Assembly: GCA_963812945.1 (NCBI GenBank)
Contig: CAWEXD010000008.1
Coordinates: forward strand, 2,542,001-2,606,000
DNA: 64,000 nt
Origin: DASRDR01 sp963812945 [NCBI: uncultured Candidatus Rokubacteria bacterium]
GTDB lineage: Bacteria > Methylomirabilota > Methylomirabilia > Rokubacteriales
Direction of reading: 5' to 3'
The translations under genes and the position numbers were made by a program. This document shows positions 35,163 through 43,840 of this stretch, piece by piece (the stretch's first letter is position 1; the number at the start of each line of letters is the position of its first letter). Below the pieces are notes generated by a model that was given only the letters and a program-made list of their open reading frames with translations, had not been told where the DNA came from and did not search any database.

Positions 35163-36629
35163 CTACCGCTCGTAGGATTCGGCGCGGGAGGCGGCCGAGA
35201 GCGGGATCAGATAGCGGAGCGGGTCGGGCAGCACCTTGTCGCGGAGCTGAGCGAGAGACTCCGCGCCGCCGTAGCTGACGGCCGAGCGGAGGTGCCCACG
35301 GATCCTCCGCAGGATCGCCACGACCGAGCCGCGGTACGGCACCTGCATCTCCTGGCCTTCCGCCGGCACCTCGAGGGCCGCCTCCAGCGCGTCCGGCTCC
35401 TCGTCGTCGTAGAGCGCGCGGAAGACCGCCTGCGGCGACGTCATCCCGCGGTAGATCTTTCGCTTCTCACCGGTGCCCGGGTCCTCGATCAGCTGGCCGG
35501 GCGCCTCGTCGGTGCCCGACAGGAGGCTTCCCAGCATCACGACGGACGCGCCGGCGACCAGGGCCAGGAACAGGTCCTTGTCCTCTCGCACGCCCCCATC
35601 GGCGATGACCGGGACCGCGTCCTCCACGGCGCACCAGGCCTCGCGGATCGCCTGGAGCTGCGGCACCCCGGCGCCGGTCTCGAGCCGCGTGCGGCATCCT
35701 CGGCCCGGGCCCACGCCCACCTTGATCGCGTCGGCCCCCAGGTCCCGGAGGAACTCCGCGCCCTCGACCGTGGCCACGTTGCCGCACACCACCTCGACGC
35801 TGCCAAACCGGCCGCGAATCGCCTCCATCGCCCGCCGCATCACCTGCGAGTGCCCGTGCGCGATGTCGATTAGGAGCACGTCCGCGCCGGCGCCCAGGAG
35901 CTCGGCCGCGCGCTCCAGGAAGTCCCCGCGGGCGCCGATCGCCGCGCCGACGAGGAGCCGCCCCCGCGCGTCCTTGCTCGAGTACGGTCGCTGGCGCGCG
36001 GCGAGGATGTCCTTCTTCGTGATCAGGCCCCGGATGCGCCGGTCGCCGTCGACCAGCGGGAGCTTCTCGATCCGGTGGGCGATCATGCGGCCTTCGGCCT
36101 CGCCGATCGAGATGTCGGGCGGGCCGGTCACGAGCCGGGCGGCCGGCGTCATGAACTCCTCGACCGAACGATCGTCGTCCGCCTCGCTCCACGGCATGTC
36201 CCGGTTCGACAGAAGCCCGGCGAGGATCCCGCTGCCCGTGGCCTCCTCGACCAGGAGGCCGGTGACGTTGTGGCGGCGCGCGAGGTCGCGCGCCTCGCGG
36301 ACGGTCGCGCCGCGGGCGAGCACGAACGGCCGGTCGACGACGTGACCCTGCGTCCGCTTGACCCTCGCGACCTCGGCCGCCTGGGCCGCGATCGACAGGC
36401 CCCGGTGCACGAACCCGATCCCGCCCTCCAGAGCCATCGCCACGGCCATCGACGCGTCGGTGACGCTGTCCATGTTGGCGGACACGATGGGCAGCTCGAG
36501 GGCCACTCGCCGGGTCAGCGGCATCCGGAGCGAGACCCCACGCCGCGAGGCAAGCGGGCTCGCCTGTGGCCGGAACAGGAAGTCGTCGTACGTCCGGCCG
36601 ACGAACTCGGGCTCGAGCATCCGGCCCAT
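35163..36629 (-). CDS. IMP dehydrogenase/GMP reductase family protein with CBS domains
   Basis: The 488-residue protein has the TIM-barrel IMPDH layout: YDDFLFRPQASPL, a CBS pair inserted at about 100-215 (VREARDLARRHNVTGLLVEE, RMIAHRIEKLPLVDGDRRIRG), LIDIAHGHS, and the active-site loop KVGVGPGRGCRTRLE with the thioimidate Cys312. Most IMPDHs read GSICTTR or similar here; this one has GRGCRTR. A VIADGGVREDKD stretch and a flap region follow. It could be IMP dehydrogenase or a GMP reductase-like paralogue; sequence alone is not decisive. It is divergent from the cupin. Confidence 0.82.
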   Translation of the reverse strand: MGRMLEPEFVGRTYDDFLFRPQASPLASRRGVSLRMPLTRRVALELPIVSANMDSVTDASMAVAMALEGGIGFVHRGLSIAAQAAEVARVKRTQGHVVDRPFVLARGATVREARDLARRHNVTGLLVEEATGSGILAGLLSNRDMPWSEADDDRSVEEFMTPAARLVTGPPDISIGEAEGRMIAHRIEKLPLVDGDRRIRGLITKKDILAARQRPYSSKDARGRLLVGAAIGARGDFLERAAELLGAGADVLLIDIAHGHSQVMRRAMEAIRGRFGSVEVVCGNVATVEGAEFLRDLGADAIKVGVGPGRGCRTRLETGAGVPQLQAIREAWCAVEDAVPVIADGGVREDKDLFLALVAGASVVMLGSLLSGTDEAPGQLIEDPGTGEKRKIYRGMTSPQAVFRALYDDEEPDALEAALEVPAEGQEMQVPYRGSVVAILRRIRGHLRSAVSYGGAESLAQLRDKVLPDPLRYLIPLSAASRAESYER

Positions 36630-36829
36630 GGCCGCCTCCGTCCTCGGAATGCCGGTACCGGGGAGTCGCAGGCCGCGACCGCCCCTTCCCCGGGAGAGGC
36701 CCCTAGGCTACCACGCGCCGCGCGGGGGTCCGCCGTTCACCGTGCCGGCGGCGCGCCCGAGGCCGTCATATCATGTCGGGACCGCCCCGAGGCGAAGCCG
36801 GCCGGCTCACCCCGGATCGAGGAGGCTCC

Positions 36830-37225
36830 ATGACGACCCGCGTGCCACTGCTCGAGACCGGCAAGCTCCAGGCGAGGCTGCAGGAGATCCGGGCGCGGAA
36901 GGGCTCGCCGCCGTGGTCAGACGCCGTGGTGCTGACGGACGACATCCAGGCCTTCGTCATCTGCCAGCCTCCTGGCCACCCGAACGACACGCACTACCAC
37001 CTTCACGACGAGTGGTGGGTGGTGCTCCAGGGCGAGATCGACTGGCACATCGAGGACGAGCGGGCGCCGATCCGCGCCCGGGCCGGAGACTTCGTGTTCG
37101 GCCCCAAGAACCGCTGGCATCACCTCGAGCCGGTGGGGACGGAGCCGACCATCCGGGTCGCGATCAACGCGCGGGGAGAGTTCCATCGCTACGATCGGCC
37201 GGGCTGCGCGCCGCTGCCCCCCTGA
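36830..37225 (+). CDS. Cupin-domain protein
   Basis: The 131-residue protein has one cupin barrel, with DTHYHLHDEWWVVLQGEIDW as the first metal motif and GDFVFGPKNRWHHLEPVG as the second, both with His ligands. It is similar in tone to 3-hydroxyanthranilate dioxygenase-like cupins, but no catalytic identity can be given. GGAGG lies before the ATG; a TATCAT box at 36769-36774 may be the -10. Two strong hairpins directly follow the gene. Confidence 0.85.
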   Translation: MTTRVPLLETGKLQARLQEIRARKGSPPWSDAVVLTDDIQAFVICQPPGHPNDTHYHLHDEWWVVLQGEIDWHIEDERAPIRARAGDFVFGPKNRWHHLEPVGTEPTIRVAINARGEFHRYDRPGCAPLPP

Positions 37226-37256
37226 TCGAGGGGCAGCGCCCGCGGTCCGACCGCGG
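37212..37256 (+). terminator. Double hairpin terminator candidate
   Basis: CGCTGCCCC (37212-37220) pairs with GGGGCAGCG (37230-37238), a perfect 9-bp stem whose loop contains the cupin stop codon. Immediately after, CCGCGG (37240-37245) pairs with CCGCGG (37251-37256). No T-run is present, as often in such GC-rich genomes. The convergent RTX-like gene ends about 90 bp downstream. Confidence 0.55.
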
Positions 37257-37341
37257 CGCGTGACCGCGCTGGGCGTCCGGGCGGCAGGATGCCGCGGGCC
37301 GCGGCCGGCCGGTCCGCTACGGCAGATTCAGACGCGCGCCG

Positions 37342-38649
37342 TCAAGGCTCGCAGTTCTGCTCCCGCACGAGCGCGTTCCCCACCACCTTGCACTCGTCGA
37401 TCGCGGGGCCGCCGTCGAGGAGGGCGGCACCGACGGTGTAGTTGCCGGGCAGATTGTCGCCGAAGTTCTGGAAGGAGAGCTGCAAGTCGTCGCGGCCGAG
37501 GCCGCCTCGCAGCAGGAAGTCGTACTGACCGGTGCTGGGCGCGGTGCTCACGTGCTCGACCCGAAGCGTGTCGTCGCCAGCGCCGCCGTCCAGGTGGACC
37601 CGGACCGTGCCGTCAACGAAACAGTGAGTGTCGTCCGGGCTCATGTCGACGGTGAGGGCATCGTTTCCGTCGTCACCGTGCACGAAGATCTCGGTCAATC
37701 CGCCGAGAGTACAGGTGAATCCCAAAGAGGCGGTCGCCAACGCCAGGACGTCCTGCCCTTCGCCACCGACGACGTTGATGTATATCCTCCCGGCGTCGCC
37801 GACCATGTGCGGAGGATTCATCCTCAGGGTGTCGTTTCCGGTCCCCAGGTCGACGTTCAGGAACAGGCGCGCGTCGACCAGTCCGGCGGCGAAGCCGGTC
37901 ACCGTGTCCGCCCCCGCCTCGCCGAGGATGTTGACCCGGTACACGGACCCGTCGAAGAGGTCCGCCGTCGGAGAATAGTGCACCGTGTCGTTGCCGGCGC
38001 CGACGTTCAGGTGGACATCCACGACGGAGCCCAGCTCGTACCGGGCGATGTCGGGCGTGGTGAGGCTCACCTGATCGGCCCCCCCTCCGAGGTCGGCGCG
38101 AAGGACGATCAGGGAAGCCCGAGCGCCGTTGAACCGGAAGCCCACGTCATCCGCGCCCGCGCCGCCCAGGACATCGAGGGTCATCCGCGAGTTGACGAAC
38201 GTCGGCGGCGGGTGGATTCCGCCGGGGTGGTCGAACCGGAAGACGTTGGTCCCCGCACCCAGCTGGACGACGACGTTCCGGTTCTTGCCGTTGTAGGCCG
38301 ATTTCTCCGGGACGTCGATGCGAATGTCGTCGTTGCCGTTGGCGAGCCTCAGGTCGAACAGCTCGAACTCGCCGTAGACGGCGCCATTCACTTCACCGAT
38401 CGCCGCGTCCGTGAAGTCCAGATCCCCGTTGCAATCCAGGAACACCGTCGTGGTGCTCGCCGACGGGTCGTCGATGATGCGCAGGGTCTGGTCGCCGGCG
38501 TCGCCGAGGATGCGAAGGTCTTGCGAGCCGTTCGCGTCGAAGTCCCCGGTCGCCACGGAGCACAGGGCCGCGGCGACCGCGGCCGTCCCGAGGACGGCGC
38601 CCAGCGCCAGCACGAGCACGCGGAGGACGAAATCCGAGAATCTTCGCAT
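37342..38649 (-). CDS. Secreted RTX-like beta-roll protein
   Basis: The 435-residue exported protein has a signal peptide (VLRVLVLALGAVLGTAAVAAALC). After it come many degenerate hemolysin-type calcium-binding repeats of the form GGxGxDxL, including GGAGADDV, GAGNDTV, GEAGADTV, GTGNDTL, GDDGNDAL and GGAGDDTL. They suggest an extracellular beta-roll that binds Ca2+. No protease or adhesin domain is recognisable. Four or more cysteines near the ends could form disulfides. GGGGAGG lies before the ATG. Confidence 0.8.
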   Translation of the reverse strand: MRRFSDFVLRVLVLALGAVLGTAAVAAALCSVATGDFDANGSQDLRILGDAGDQTLRIIDDPSASTTTVFLDCNGDLDFTDAAIGEVNGAVYGEFELFDLRLANGNDDIRIDVPEKSAYNGKNRNVVVQLGAGTNVFRFDHPGGIHPPPTFVNSRMTLDVLGGAGADDVGFRFNGARASLIVLRADLGGGADQVSLTTPDIARYELGSVVDVHLNVGAGNDTVHYSPTADLFDGSVYRVNILGEAGADTVTGFAAGLVDARLFLNVDLGTGNDTLRMNPPHMVGDAGRIYINVVGGEGQDVLALATASLGFTCTLGGLTEIFVHGDDGNDALTVDMSPDDTHCFVDGTVRVHLDGGAGDDTLRVEHVSTAPSTGQYDFLLRGGLGRDDLQLSFQNFGDNLPGNYTVGAALLDGGPAIDECKVVGNALVREQNCEP

Positions 38650-38908
38650 TGCGCGGCCTCCCCTTCACGGAGTCCAATTGCTGGGTGATGGGGCCAAGGC
38701 GCCGCCCTCCCTTGCGGGCGGGAGCGCATGAGCCATGGAAGCCTCCACTCCCTTCAGGAATGCTGCCCCGGGGCGGGCTGGCGCATAGAGGGAGCTCCGA
38801 GTCGACGTCGCGCCGATGGTGCTGGACCGGCGCGGGGCGTGTCAAGGGCGAGATCAGGAGGGCATGAGCTGGGACGGCGCCGGTGGTGGACTCGCGCGGC
38901 CCCTAGGC

Positions 38909-38914
38909 TATCAT
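38909..38914 (+). promoter_or_regulatory. -10-like box 6 nt before a GTG start
   Basis: TATCAT ends 6 nt before the GTG at 38921. No Shine-Dalgarno is visible. The longer reading frame that begins at 38816 would put this box inside the gene, so the box helps choose the start. Confidence 0.5.
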
Positions 38915-38920
38915 GCCGAC

Positions 38921-39313
38921 GTGCACCCGCCCGAGGCCGACCGCGTGGTCACGAGCCTTCCCGACCTCGTCAACGCCGATGCCGGGCTCGTCCGGCGCGG
39001 CCAGCGGCTGACCACCACGTTCCTCCTCGCCGTCGGCGACACCGAGTATCTCCTCCATGTCGCAGCCGGGCGACTCGGCGCCGTCGAGCGCGGGCCGTTC
39101 CTCATGCGCTCGTGGAGCTTCGGCGTCCGCGCATCGGCCGACGCGTGGGAGCGCTTCTGGCAACCCCTCCCCGAGCCGGGCTACCACGACCTCTTCGCGA
39201 TGAAGAAGCTGGGCGTGGCCCGAGTCGAGGGCGACCTCTGGCCCCTGATGGCGCACCTCCGCTACGTGAAGGACGTCCTCGCCGCGCCTCGCCGCGCGCG
39301 GGCAACCGGCTGA
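38921..39313 (+). CDS. Small conserved hypothetical protein (SCP2-like?)
   Basis: The product is about 130 residues, starting VHPPEADRVVTSLPDLVNADAG. It contains TTFLLAVGDTEYLLHVAAGRLG and ends with PLMAHLRYVKDVLAAPR. The beta-rich middle is reminiscent of SCP2 sterol-carrier domains, but this is a weak resemblance. It stops 5 bp before the alpha/beta hydrolase, so the two are likely cotranscribed and functionally linked. The GTG start was preferred because of the -10-like box 6 nt upstream. Confidence 0.6.
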   Translation: MHPPEADRVVTSLPDLVNADAGLVRRGQRLTTTFLLAVGDTEYLLHVAAGRLGAVERGPFLMRSWSFGVRASADAWERFWQPLPEPGYHDLFAMKKLGVARVEGDLWPLMAHLRYVKDVLAAPRRARATG

Positions 39314-39318
39314 CCTCC

Positions 39319-40173
39319 GTGGCCGATCTCGAGCCGATCGTCGGCCGTTACCTTCGCGTCGCGCTCGGCGGCCGGTCCCTGCGCGTGTACTTCGAGGAGG
39401 CCGGCCAGGGCTGGCCGCTCCTGTGCCTCCACACGGCCGGGGCGGACGGGCGCCAGTTCCGGCACCTCATGACCGATCCGGCCGTCACGCGCGACTGGCG
39501 GGTGCTCGCGTTCGACATGCCGCGGCACGGAAAGTCCCTGCCGCCCCCCGGGTGGCAGGACGACGAGTACCGCCTCACGACGGCGGCCTACGTGGAGATG
39601 ATCCTCGCGGTCTCGGACGCGCTCGAGCTCGACCGGCCGGCCGTCCTCGGCTGCTCGATCGGAGGGAAGATCGTGCTCGAGCTGGCCCTTCGAGCGCCGG
39701 AGCGCTTCCGCGCCCTGATCGGGCTCGAGGCCGCGGCCCACCAGGCGCCCTGGTACGACGACACCTCGTGGCTCCACCGCCCCGACGTGCACGGCGGTGA
39801 GCTTTCGAGCGCGCTCATGTCGGGGCTCATCGCGCCCCAGGCCCCGGAGGAGACCCGGTGGGAGACGCTCTGGATGTACGCGCAGAGCGGCCCCGGGGTC
39901 TTCCGCGGCGATCTCCACTTCTATCGGGTCGAGGGCGACCTTCGGGACCGCGTCGACCGGATCGACACGACGCGCTGTCCCCTCTATCTCCTGACGGGCG
40001 AGTACGACTTCTCCTGCACGCCCGAGGACACCCGGGCCACCGCGGCGCGGATCCCGGGCGCGCGTCTCACGATCATGACGGAGCTCGGTCACTTTCCGAT
40101 GAGCGAGCACCCCGAGCGCTTTCGCACGTACCTCCTCCCGGTCCTCGACGAGATCCGTGGGGTCAGACTTTGA
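39319..40173 (+). CDS. Alpha/beta hydrolase
   Basis: The 284-residue enzyme has the alpha/beta-hydrolase pattern: the oxyanion strand PLLCLHTAGADGRQF, FDMPRHGKS, the nucleophile elbow GCSIGG (Ser in the centre), an acidic residue in LTGEYDFSCTP and His in ELGHFPMSEHPE. It might be an esterase, C-C hydrolase or haloalkane-type hydrolase. The start is GTG 39319, just after the upstream stop. The last codons (GVRL and stop) are formed by the left arm of a REPIN-like repeat, which suggests that the original C-terminus was altered. Confidence 0.87.
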   Translation: MADLEPIVGRYLRVALGGRSLRVYFEEAGQGWPLLCLHTAGADGRQFRHLMTDPAVTRDWRVLAFDMPRHGKSLPPPGWQDDEYRLTTAAYVEMILAVSDALELDRPAVLGCSIGGKIVLELALRAPERFRALIGLEAAAHQAPWYDDTSWLHRPDVHGGELSSALMSGLIAPQAPEETRWETLWMYAQSGPGVFRGDLHFYRVEGDLRDRVDRIDTTRCPLYLLTGEYDFSCTPEDTRATAARIPGARLTIMTELGHFPMSEHPERFRTYLLPVLDEIRGVRL

Positions 40174-40254
40174 CTTCCGGACATTTCAGGCATGATCGCG
40201 ACTCGGCACCGCCACGAGGTCCGGTGAAATGTCCCGAAGGCAAAGTCTGACCCC
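40159..40254. repeat. REPIN-like inverted repeat
   Basis: A 29-bp left arm (40159-40187) beginning GGGGTCAGACTTTG and a right arm (40226-40254) ending AAAGTCTGACCCC are inverted copies identical at 27 of 29 positions, with 38 bp between. The structure is that of paired REP units (REPIN) mobilised by REP-associated tyrosine transposases in many bacteria. The left arm contains the stop of the hydrolase; the right arm contains the start codon of the next gene. The GTCTGACCCC core also appears at 35132. Confidence 0.75.
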
Positions 40255-40648
40255 GCTGCTGCTCCTCGCGGTCGGGCCGGCGATCGTCCACGCCCAGGTC
40301 GAGATCCTTCCGCCCGAGATGAGGGCAAAGCTCGGCCCCGCGACGGAGCGCCCGCTGGCGCTCGGGCCCGATGGCGAGGCCCTCAGGTTTCGCTCGGGCG
40401 CGGAGCGGTGGGAGGAGGGCATGCCCCCGGCCATCATCGACATGGACCGGGACGGGACGAAGGACTACATCGTCATGATCCTGGAGGACGGCGAGTCGGG
40501 GCGCCGGGCGCTCCTGGTCCGCGAGTGGGGCGAGACCGCGGATGCGTTCGGCCGCACGGTCTTCTACGTCATCATCGAGGACACCGAGGCCGTGGCGGAG
40601 TGGGCGGGGCGCCCGACTCTGGACCTGCCGGCCCGCCCGAAGCCGTGA
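40229..40648 (+). CDS. Small exported protein of unknown function
   Basis: The 139-residue protein begins MSRRQSLTPLLLLAVGPAIVHAQ, a likely Sec signal peptide. It then has an Asp-rich turn, DMDRDGTKDYIVMI, like a short FG-GAP or EF-hand-type loop. The first nine codons lie inside the right arm of the REPIN-like repeat, which therefore supplies the n-region of the signal peptide. Its TGA overlaps the GTG of the phosphatase gene (GTGA). I do not recognise a family. Mature protein probably periplasmic. Confidence 0.62.
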   Translation: MSRRQSLTPLLLLAVGPAIVHAQVEILPPEMRAKLGPATERPLALGPDGEALRFRSGAERWEEGMPPAIIDMDRDGTKDYIVMILEDGESGRRALLVREWGETADAFGRTVFYVIIEDTEAVAEWAGRPTLDLPARPKP

Positions 40649-41391
40649 CGGCTCTTCCCCCGGGGATCGGCGTGGCTGCCGACGTCGGTCTCCGGGATCA
40701 CATGGAAGATCGCTGGGCGGTCCAGATGACGCCTCACGGGCTCTACGTGGCCGTCTACGACGGTCACGGCGGCTCGCGTGTCGCGGACCACGCTGCCGCG
40801 GAGCTTCATGTCGCGGTGGCCCGAGCCCGGCAGGCCGGGCTCGATCCGGCCGGCGCCCTCCGCCGGGCGTTCGCCGAGCTGGACGCGGTGACGCGGGACG
40901 CCGACTGCGGCTCGACGGTCGCGGCGCTCCTCCTGACCGGCGCGGCGCTGACGACGGCTCACGTGGGGGACAGTCGCGTCATCCGGGTCCGCCGGACCGG
41001 ATCCGAGAGCCTGACCCGCGACCACCGGATCGAGGCCCCCGACGAGCGAGCGCGGGTCCTCCGGCTGGGCGCCGAGCTCGACCCGCCCTACGTCGTCCGG
41101 GGAGCTCGCGGCCTCATGATGACGCGGAGTCTCGGCGACCGGTGGTTCCGGCCGGTCGGCGTGGTCGCGGATCCCGAGATCGGCAGCCACGCGGTCGGCG
41201 CGGACGACGTCGCGCTGGTCGCCGCGACCGACGGTGTGTGGGACGTCCTCTCCCTCGAGGACGCGGCGCGCGTCGTGCGCCGGGCCGCGACCGCCGAGGC
41301 CGCGGCCGACGCCCTGATCGCCGAAGCGCTCGCCGCGGACACCCGCGACAACATCACGGCGGTGGTGGTCCGCCTCGCCGACCTCGAATAG
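40645..41391 (+). CDS. PP2C family protein phosphatase
   Basis: The 248-residue protein is a Mg/Mn-dependent serine/threonine phosphatase. It has GLRDHMEDRWAV (RxxxED metal site), VYDGHGG, GSTVAALLLTG, AHVGDSRVI, GLMMTRSLGDR, ATDGVWDVL and a closing DNITAVVV. These are the standard PP2C motifs with all metal Asp residues. The usual partner, a Hanks-type kinase, is not adjacent. The start is GTG overlapping the upstream stop, so the two are coupled. Confidence 0.92.
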   Translation: MTALPPGIGVAADVGLRDHMEDRWAVQMTPHGLYVAVYDGHGGSRVADHAAAELHVAVARARQAGLDPAGALRRAFAELDAVTRDADCGSTVAALLLTGAALTTAHVGDSRVIRVRRTGSESLTRDHRIEAPDERARVLRLGAELDPPYVVRGARGLMMTRSLGDRWFRPVGVVADPEIGSHAVGADDVALVAATDGVWDVLSLEDAARVVRRAATAEAAADALIAEALAADTRDNITAVVVRLADLE

Positions 41392-41412
41392 CCGGACCGC
41401 GCGCCACACGCG

Positions 41413-42132
41413 TCACGCCTCGCCGCGGCGCTTGTACTCCTCGTAGAGCTTCCAGGTCTCGTCGTTGAACGGGTAGTAGCGGCCCGGGGACCCGGGGTTG
41501 CGCTCGAGCTCCTTCTTGATCACGTGCTCGACGGCTTCCCGCTCGGAGGCGACCTTGATGACCTCGTCCACCATCGGCGCCGGGACGACCACCACACCGT
41601 CGTCGTCCCCCACGACCACGTCGCCCGGGCGCACGGCGACCCCGCCGCACGCGATGACCTCGTTCACACCCCACGGCCAGTGCACGGCGGGCCCCTGCTT
41701 GGCCGTCGTCGAGTGGCAGTAGACGGGAAAGCCGTAGCCCCGGAGGGCTTCGCTGTCTCGCACGGAGCCGTCGGTCACCAGTCCGGCGATCCGGCGCTGG
41801 AAGAGCCGGAAGAACTTGATGTCCCCGCCGATCGACTCCCAGGGCCCGACCGCCGACGCCACGAGGACCTCGCGCGGGCCGCACAGCTCGAACGCGACGT
41901 ACTCGGGGGACGCGTCGCCCTTGGGCTTGTCGGCGGCGATGTCCGGCCGGTGGGGCACGAAGCGCAACGTGACCGCCCGGCCGACCATCCGCCGGCCCGG
42001 GAAGAGCGGCCGGGCGCCGTGAATCATCGCCTGGGGCCACTGCTTGACCCACAGCGCGTCGATCAGCGTCTGGGTCGGGATCTGGCTGATCCGGTCGAGC
42101 GTCTCGGCGGGAACCACGGGAGTCTCCGTCAT
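41413..42132 (-). CDS. RraA-like protein (HMG/CHA aldolase family)
   Basis: The 239-residue protein has the RraA/HMG-aldolase fold: a GRAVTLRFVP strand, GPREVLVASAVGPW, and the metal-binding GGDIKFFRLFQRRIAG ending in DGSVRDSE. The Gly-Asp and Arg-Asp elements used by 4-hydroxy-4-methyl-2-oxoglutarate aldolases are visible. It could be such an aldolase or a dimethylmenaquinone methyltransferase-annotated homologue; an RNase E regulator role is unlikely. The chosen ATG has GGAGGT upstream. The gene is divergent from the sugar-type ABC operon. Confidence 0.85.
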   Translation of the reverse strand: MTETPVVPAETLDRISQIPTQTLIDALWVKQWPQAMIHGARPLFPGRRMVGRAVTLRFVPHRPDIAADKPKGDASPEYVAFELCGPREVLVASAVGPWESIGGDIKFFRLFQRRIAGLVTDGSVRDSEALRGYGFPVYCHSTTAKQGPAVHWPWGVNEVIACGGVAVRPGDVVVGDDDGVVVVPAPMVDEVIKVASEREAVEHVIKKELERNPGSPGRYYPFNDETWKLYEEYKRRGEA

Positions 42133-42389
42133 CGAATGACCTCCAGCCATCGGCAGGCGTCGGCAAGACATCGGCACGTGCGCCGCAAGCTCTCCAGACG
42201 GCCGCAAGGGCGCCCGCCCATGATACAGGGAGGCTGCCCCCGAGTCTGGCGGCGTCCGCCGCCGGCGCCATTGCGGCCCGGCCCGATCCTCGACTATCAT
42301 CAGCCCGCGGTCAGCACGGCGTTCAGCAAACCGCAGGCTGCCCGAGCGCGATCCTGATCACGCCCTCAACACGGAGAGGGAGGCCCACC

Positions 42390-43757
42390 ATGGCGGGACT
42401 CTTGTCGCGGCGCGGATTCCTGGCGGGGCTCGGCGGCGGCTCAGCCCTCACGGCCCTCGGCACGGGCGGGGTCGTTGCCCCGGCGAGCGCGCAGGCGTTC
42501 AACTGGAAGAAGCACGCCGGCGCCAAGCTCCGCGTCGTCACGCTGAAGTTCCCGCTGTCGGAGATCCAGCAGGCACGCCTCGCGGACTTCGAGCAGCTGA
42601 CGGGCATCAAGGTCCAGTGGGAGATGCTGCCGGAGGACCTGTGGCGCCAGAAGGTCAAGGTCGAGCACCTGGGCGGCGCCACCGACATGGACGTCTTCCT
42701 CAGCTACTACTTGCAGGAGGGCAAGCAGTTCCTCACCTCGGGCTGGTACACGGACATGCGGCCGATGATGCGGAACCCTGAGCTGACTAGCCCGGACTTC
42801 GCCTGGGACGACTTCATCCCCAACATGCGGGACGCGGCCACGATCGAGGGGCAGGTCCCCATCATCCCGGATCGCGCCGTGACGATCCCGATCCTCTACT
42901 ACCGCCGGGACCTCTTCCAGCAGTTCAAGCTCGAGCGCCCGAAGACGTGGCAGGACGTGCGGAACGCCGCGAAGACAATCTACGAGGGGACCAACAAGCA
43001 GGTGTTCGGGATCGTCCTCCGGGGCAAGGGGGCGGCCGCCACGTCGATGTTCGCCCCGGTCCTCTACGACCTCGGCGGACAGTGGTTCGACCGGAAGACC
43101 GGCGACGTCGCCTTCAACACTCCGGAGGCGCTGGCCGCGTTCGAGTGGTGGGGGTCCATCTTGCGGGAGTACGGGCCGCCGGGCTCGGTGAACAACCACT
43201 GGGCGGAGGTCACGAGCATCTTCAGCCAGGGACGCGCGGCCATGCTGTTCGACGACATCACCTTCATCACGATCTTCGCCGACCCGTCGAAGTCGACGGT
43301 TGCCGGCAAGGTCGGGTACGCCCCGGCGCCCACGGGCCCGAAGTCCGCCGACTGGCGGGGCCTGCCGGCCTACCAGCCGAACGTCAACGGCCTGGCGATC
43401 TCCGGGCTCGGCAAGCAGAAGGAAGCCGCCTGGACCCTCGTCCAGTACCTGAGCGACAAGAACACGTCGAAGCAGTACATGCTGAAGGGCAGTCTGGCGC
43501 CGCGGCAGTCGGCGTGGCGCGACCCGGAGGTGGTGAAGGCGCTCGATCCCGAGTTCCTGGAGACCGGCCGCGCCTCGGCGCAGATCAACTACCCCGGCGT
43601 GGCGCCGCTCTCCATCACCAACGTCTCCAAGGCTCGCGACTTCATCGGTCAGGTCATCGTGACCGCCATCCAGGGGGGCAACGTCAAGGCGGCGCTCGGC
43701 ACGGCGTTCACCCAGTGCGTCGACCTCCTCAAGGAGGAGCGCGCGAAGAAGTCGTGA
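42390..43757 (+). CDS. ABC transporter substrate-binding protein (family 1, sugar type)
   Basis: The 455-residue protein has a Tat signal (SRRGFLAGLGGGSALTAL, then a cleavage-like AQA) and the family 1 binding fold: LRVVTLKFPL, IKVQWEMLPEDLWRQKVKVE, and VTSIFSQGRAAMLFDDITF. It would deliver a sugar or polyol to the two following permeases. GGGAGG precedes the ATG. It is the first gene of a five-gene unit that continues with two dehydrogenases, so the imported compound is probably a sugar, inositol or glycoside. Confidence 0.92.
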   Translation: MAGLLSRRGFLAGLGGGSALTALGTGGVVAPASAQAFNWKKHAGAKLRVVTLKFPLSEIQQARLADFEQLTGIKVQWEMLPEDLWRQKVKVEHLGGATDMDVFLSYYLQEGKQFLTSGWYTDMRPMMRNPELTSPDFAWDDFIPNMRDAATIEGQVPIIPDRAVTIPILYYRRDLFQQFKLERPKTWQDVRNAAKTIYEGTNKQVFGIVLRGKGAAATSMFAPVLYDLGGQWFDRKTGDVAFNTPEALAAFEWWGSILREYGPPGSVNNHWAEVTSIFSQGRAAMLFDDITFITIFADPSKSTVAGKVGYAPAPTGPKSADWRGLPAYQPNVNGLAISGLGKQKEAAWTLVQYLSDKNTSKQYMLKGSLAPRQSAWRDPEVVKALDPEFLETGRASAQINYPGVAPLSITNVSKARDFIGQVIVTAIQGGNVKAALGTAFTQCVDLLKEERAKKS

Positions 43758-43840
43758 CGCGTCGCGCGCCGGTATTCTCCCCGACCCGGGTCCGCCCCCG
43801 GTGACCGACGCCGCGGCCCGAGGCTAGGGCCAGCCGGGGC

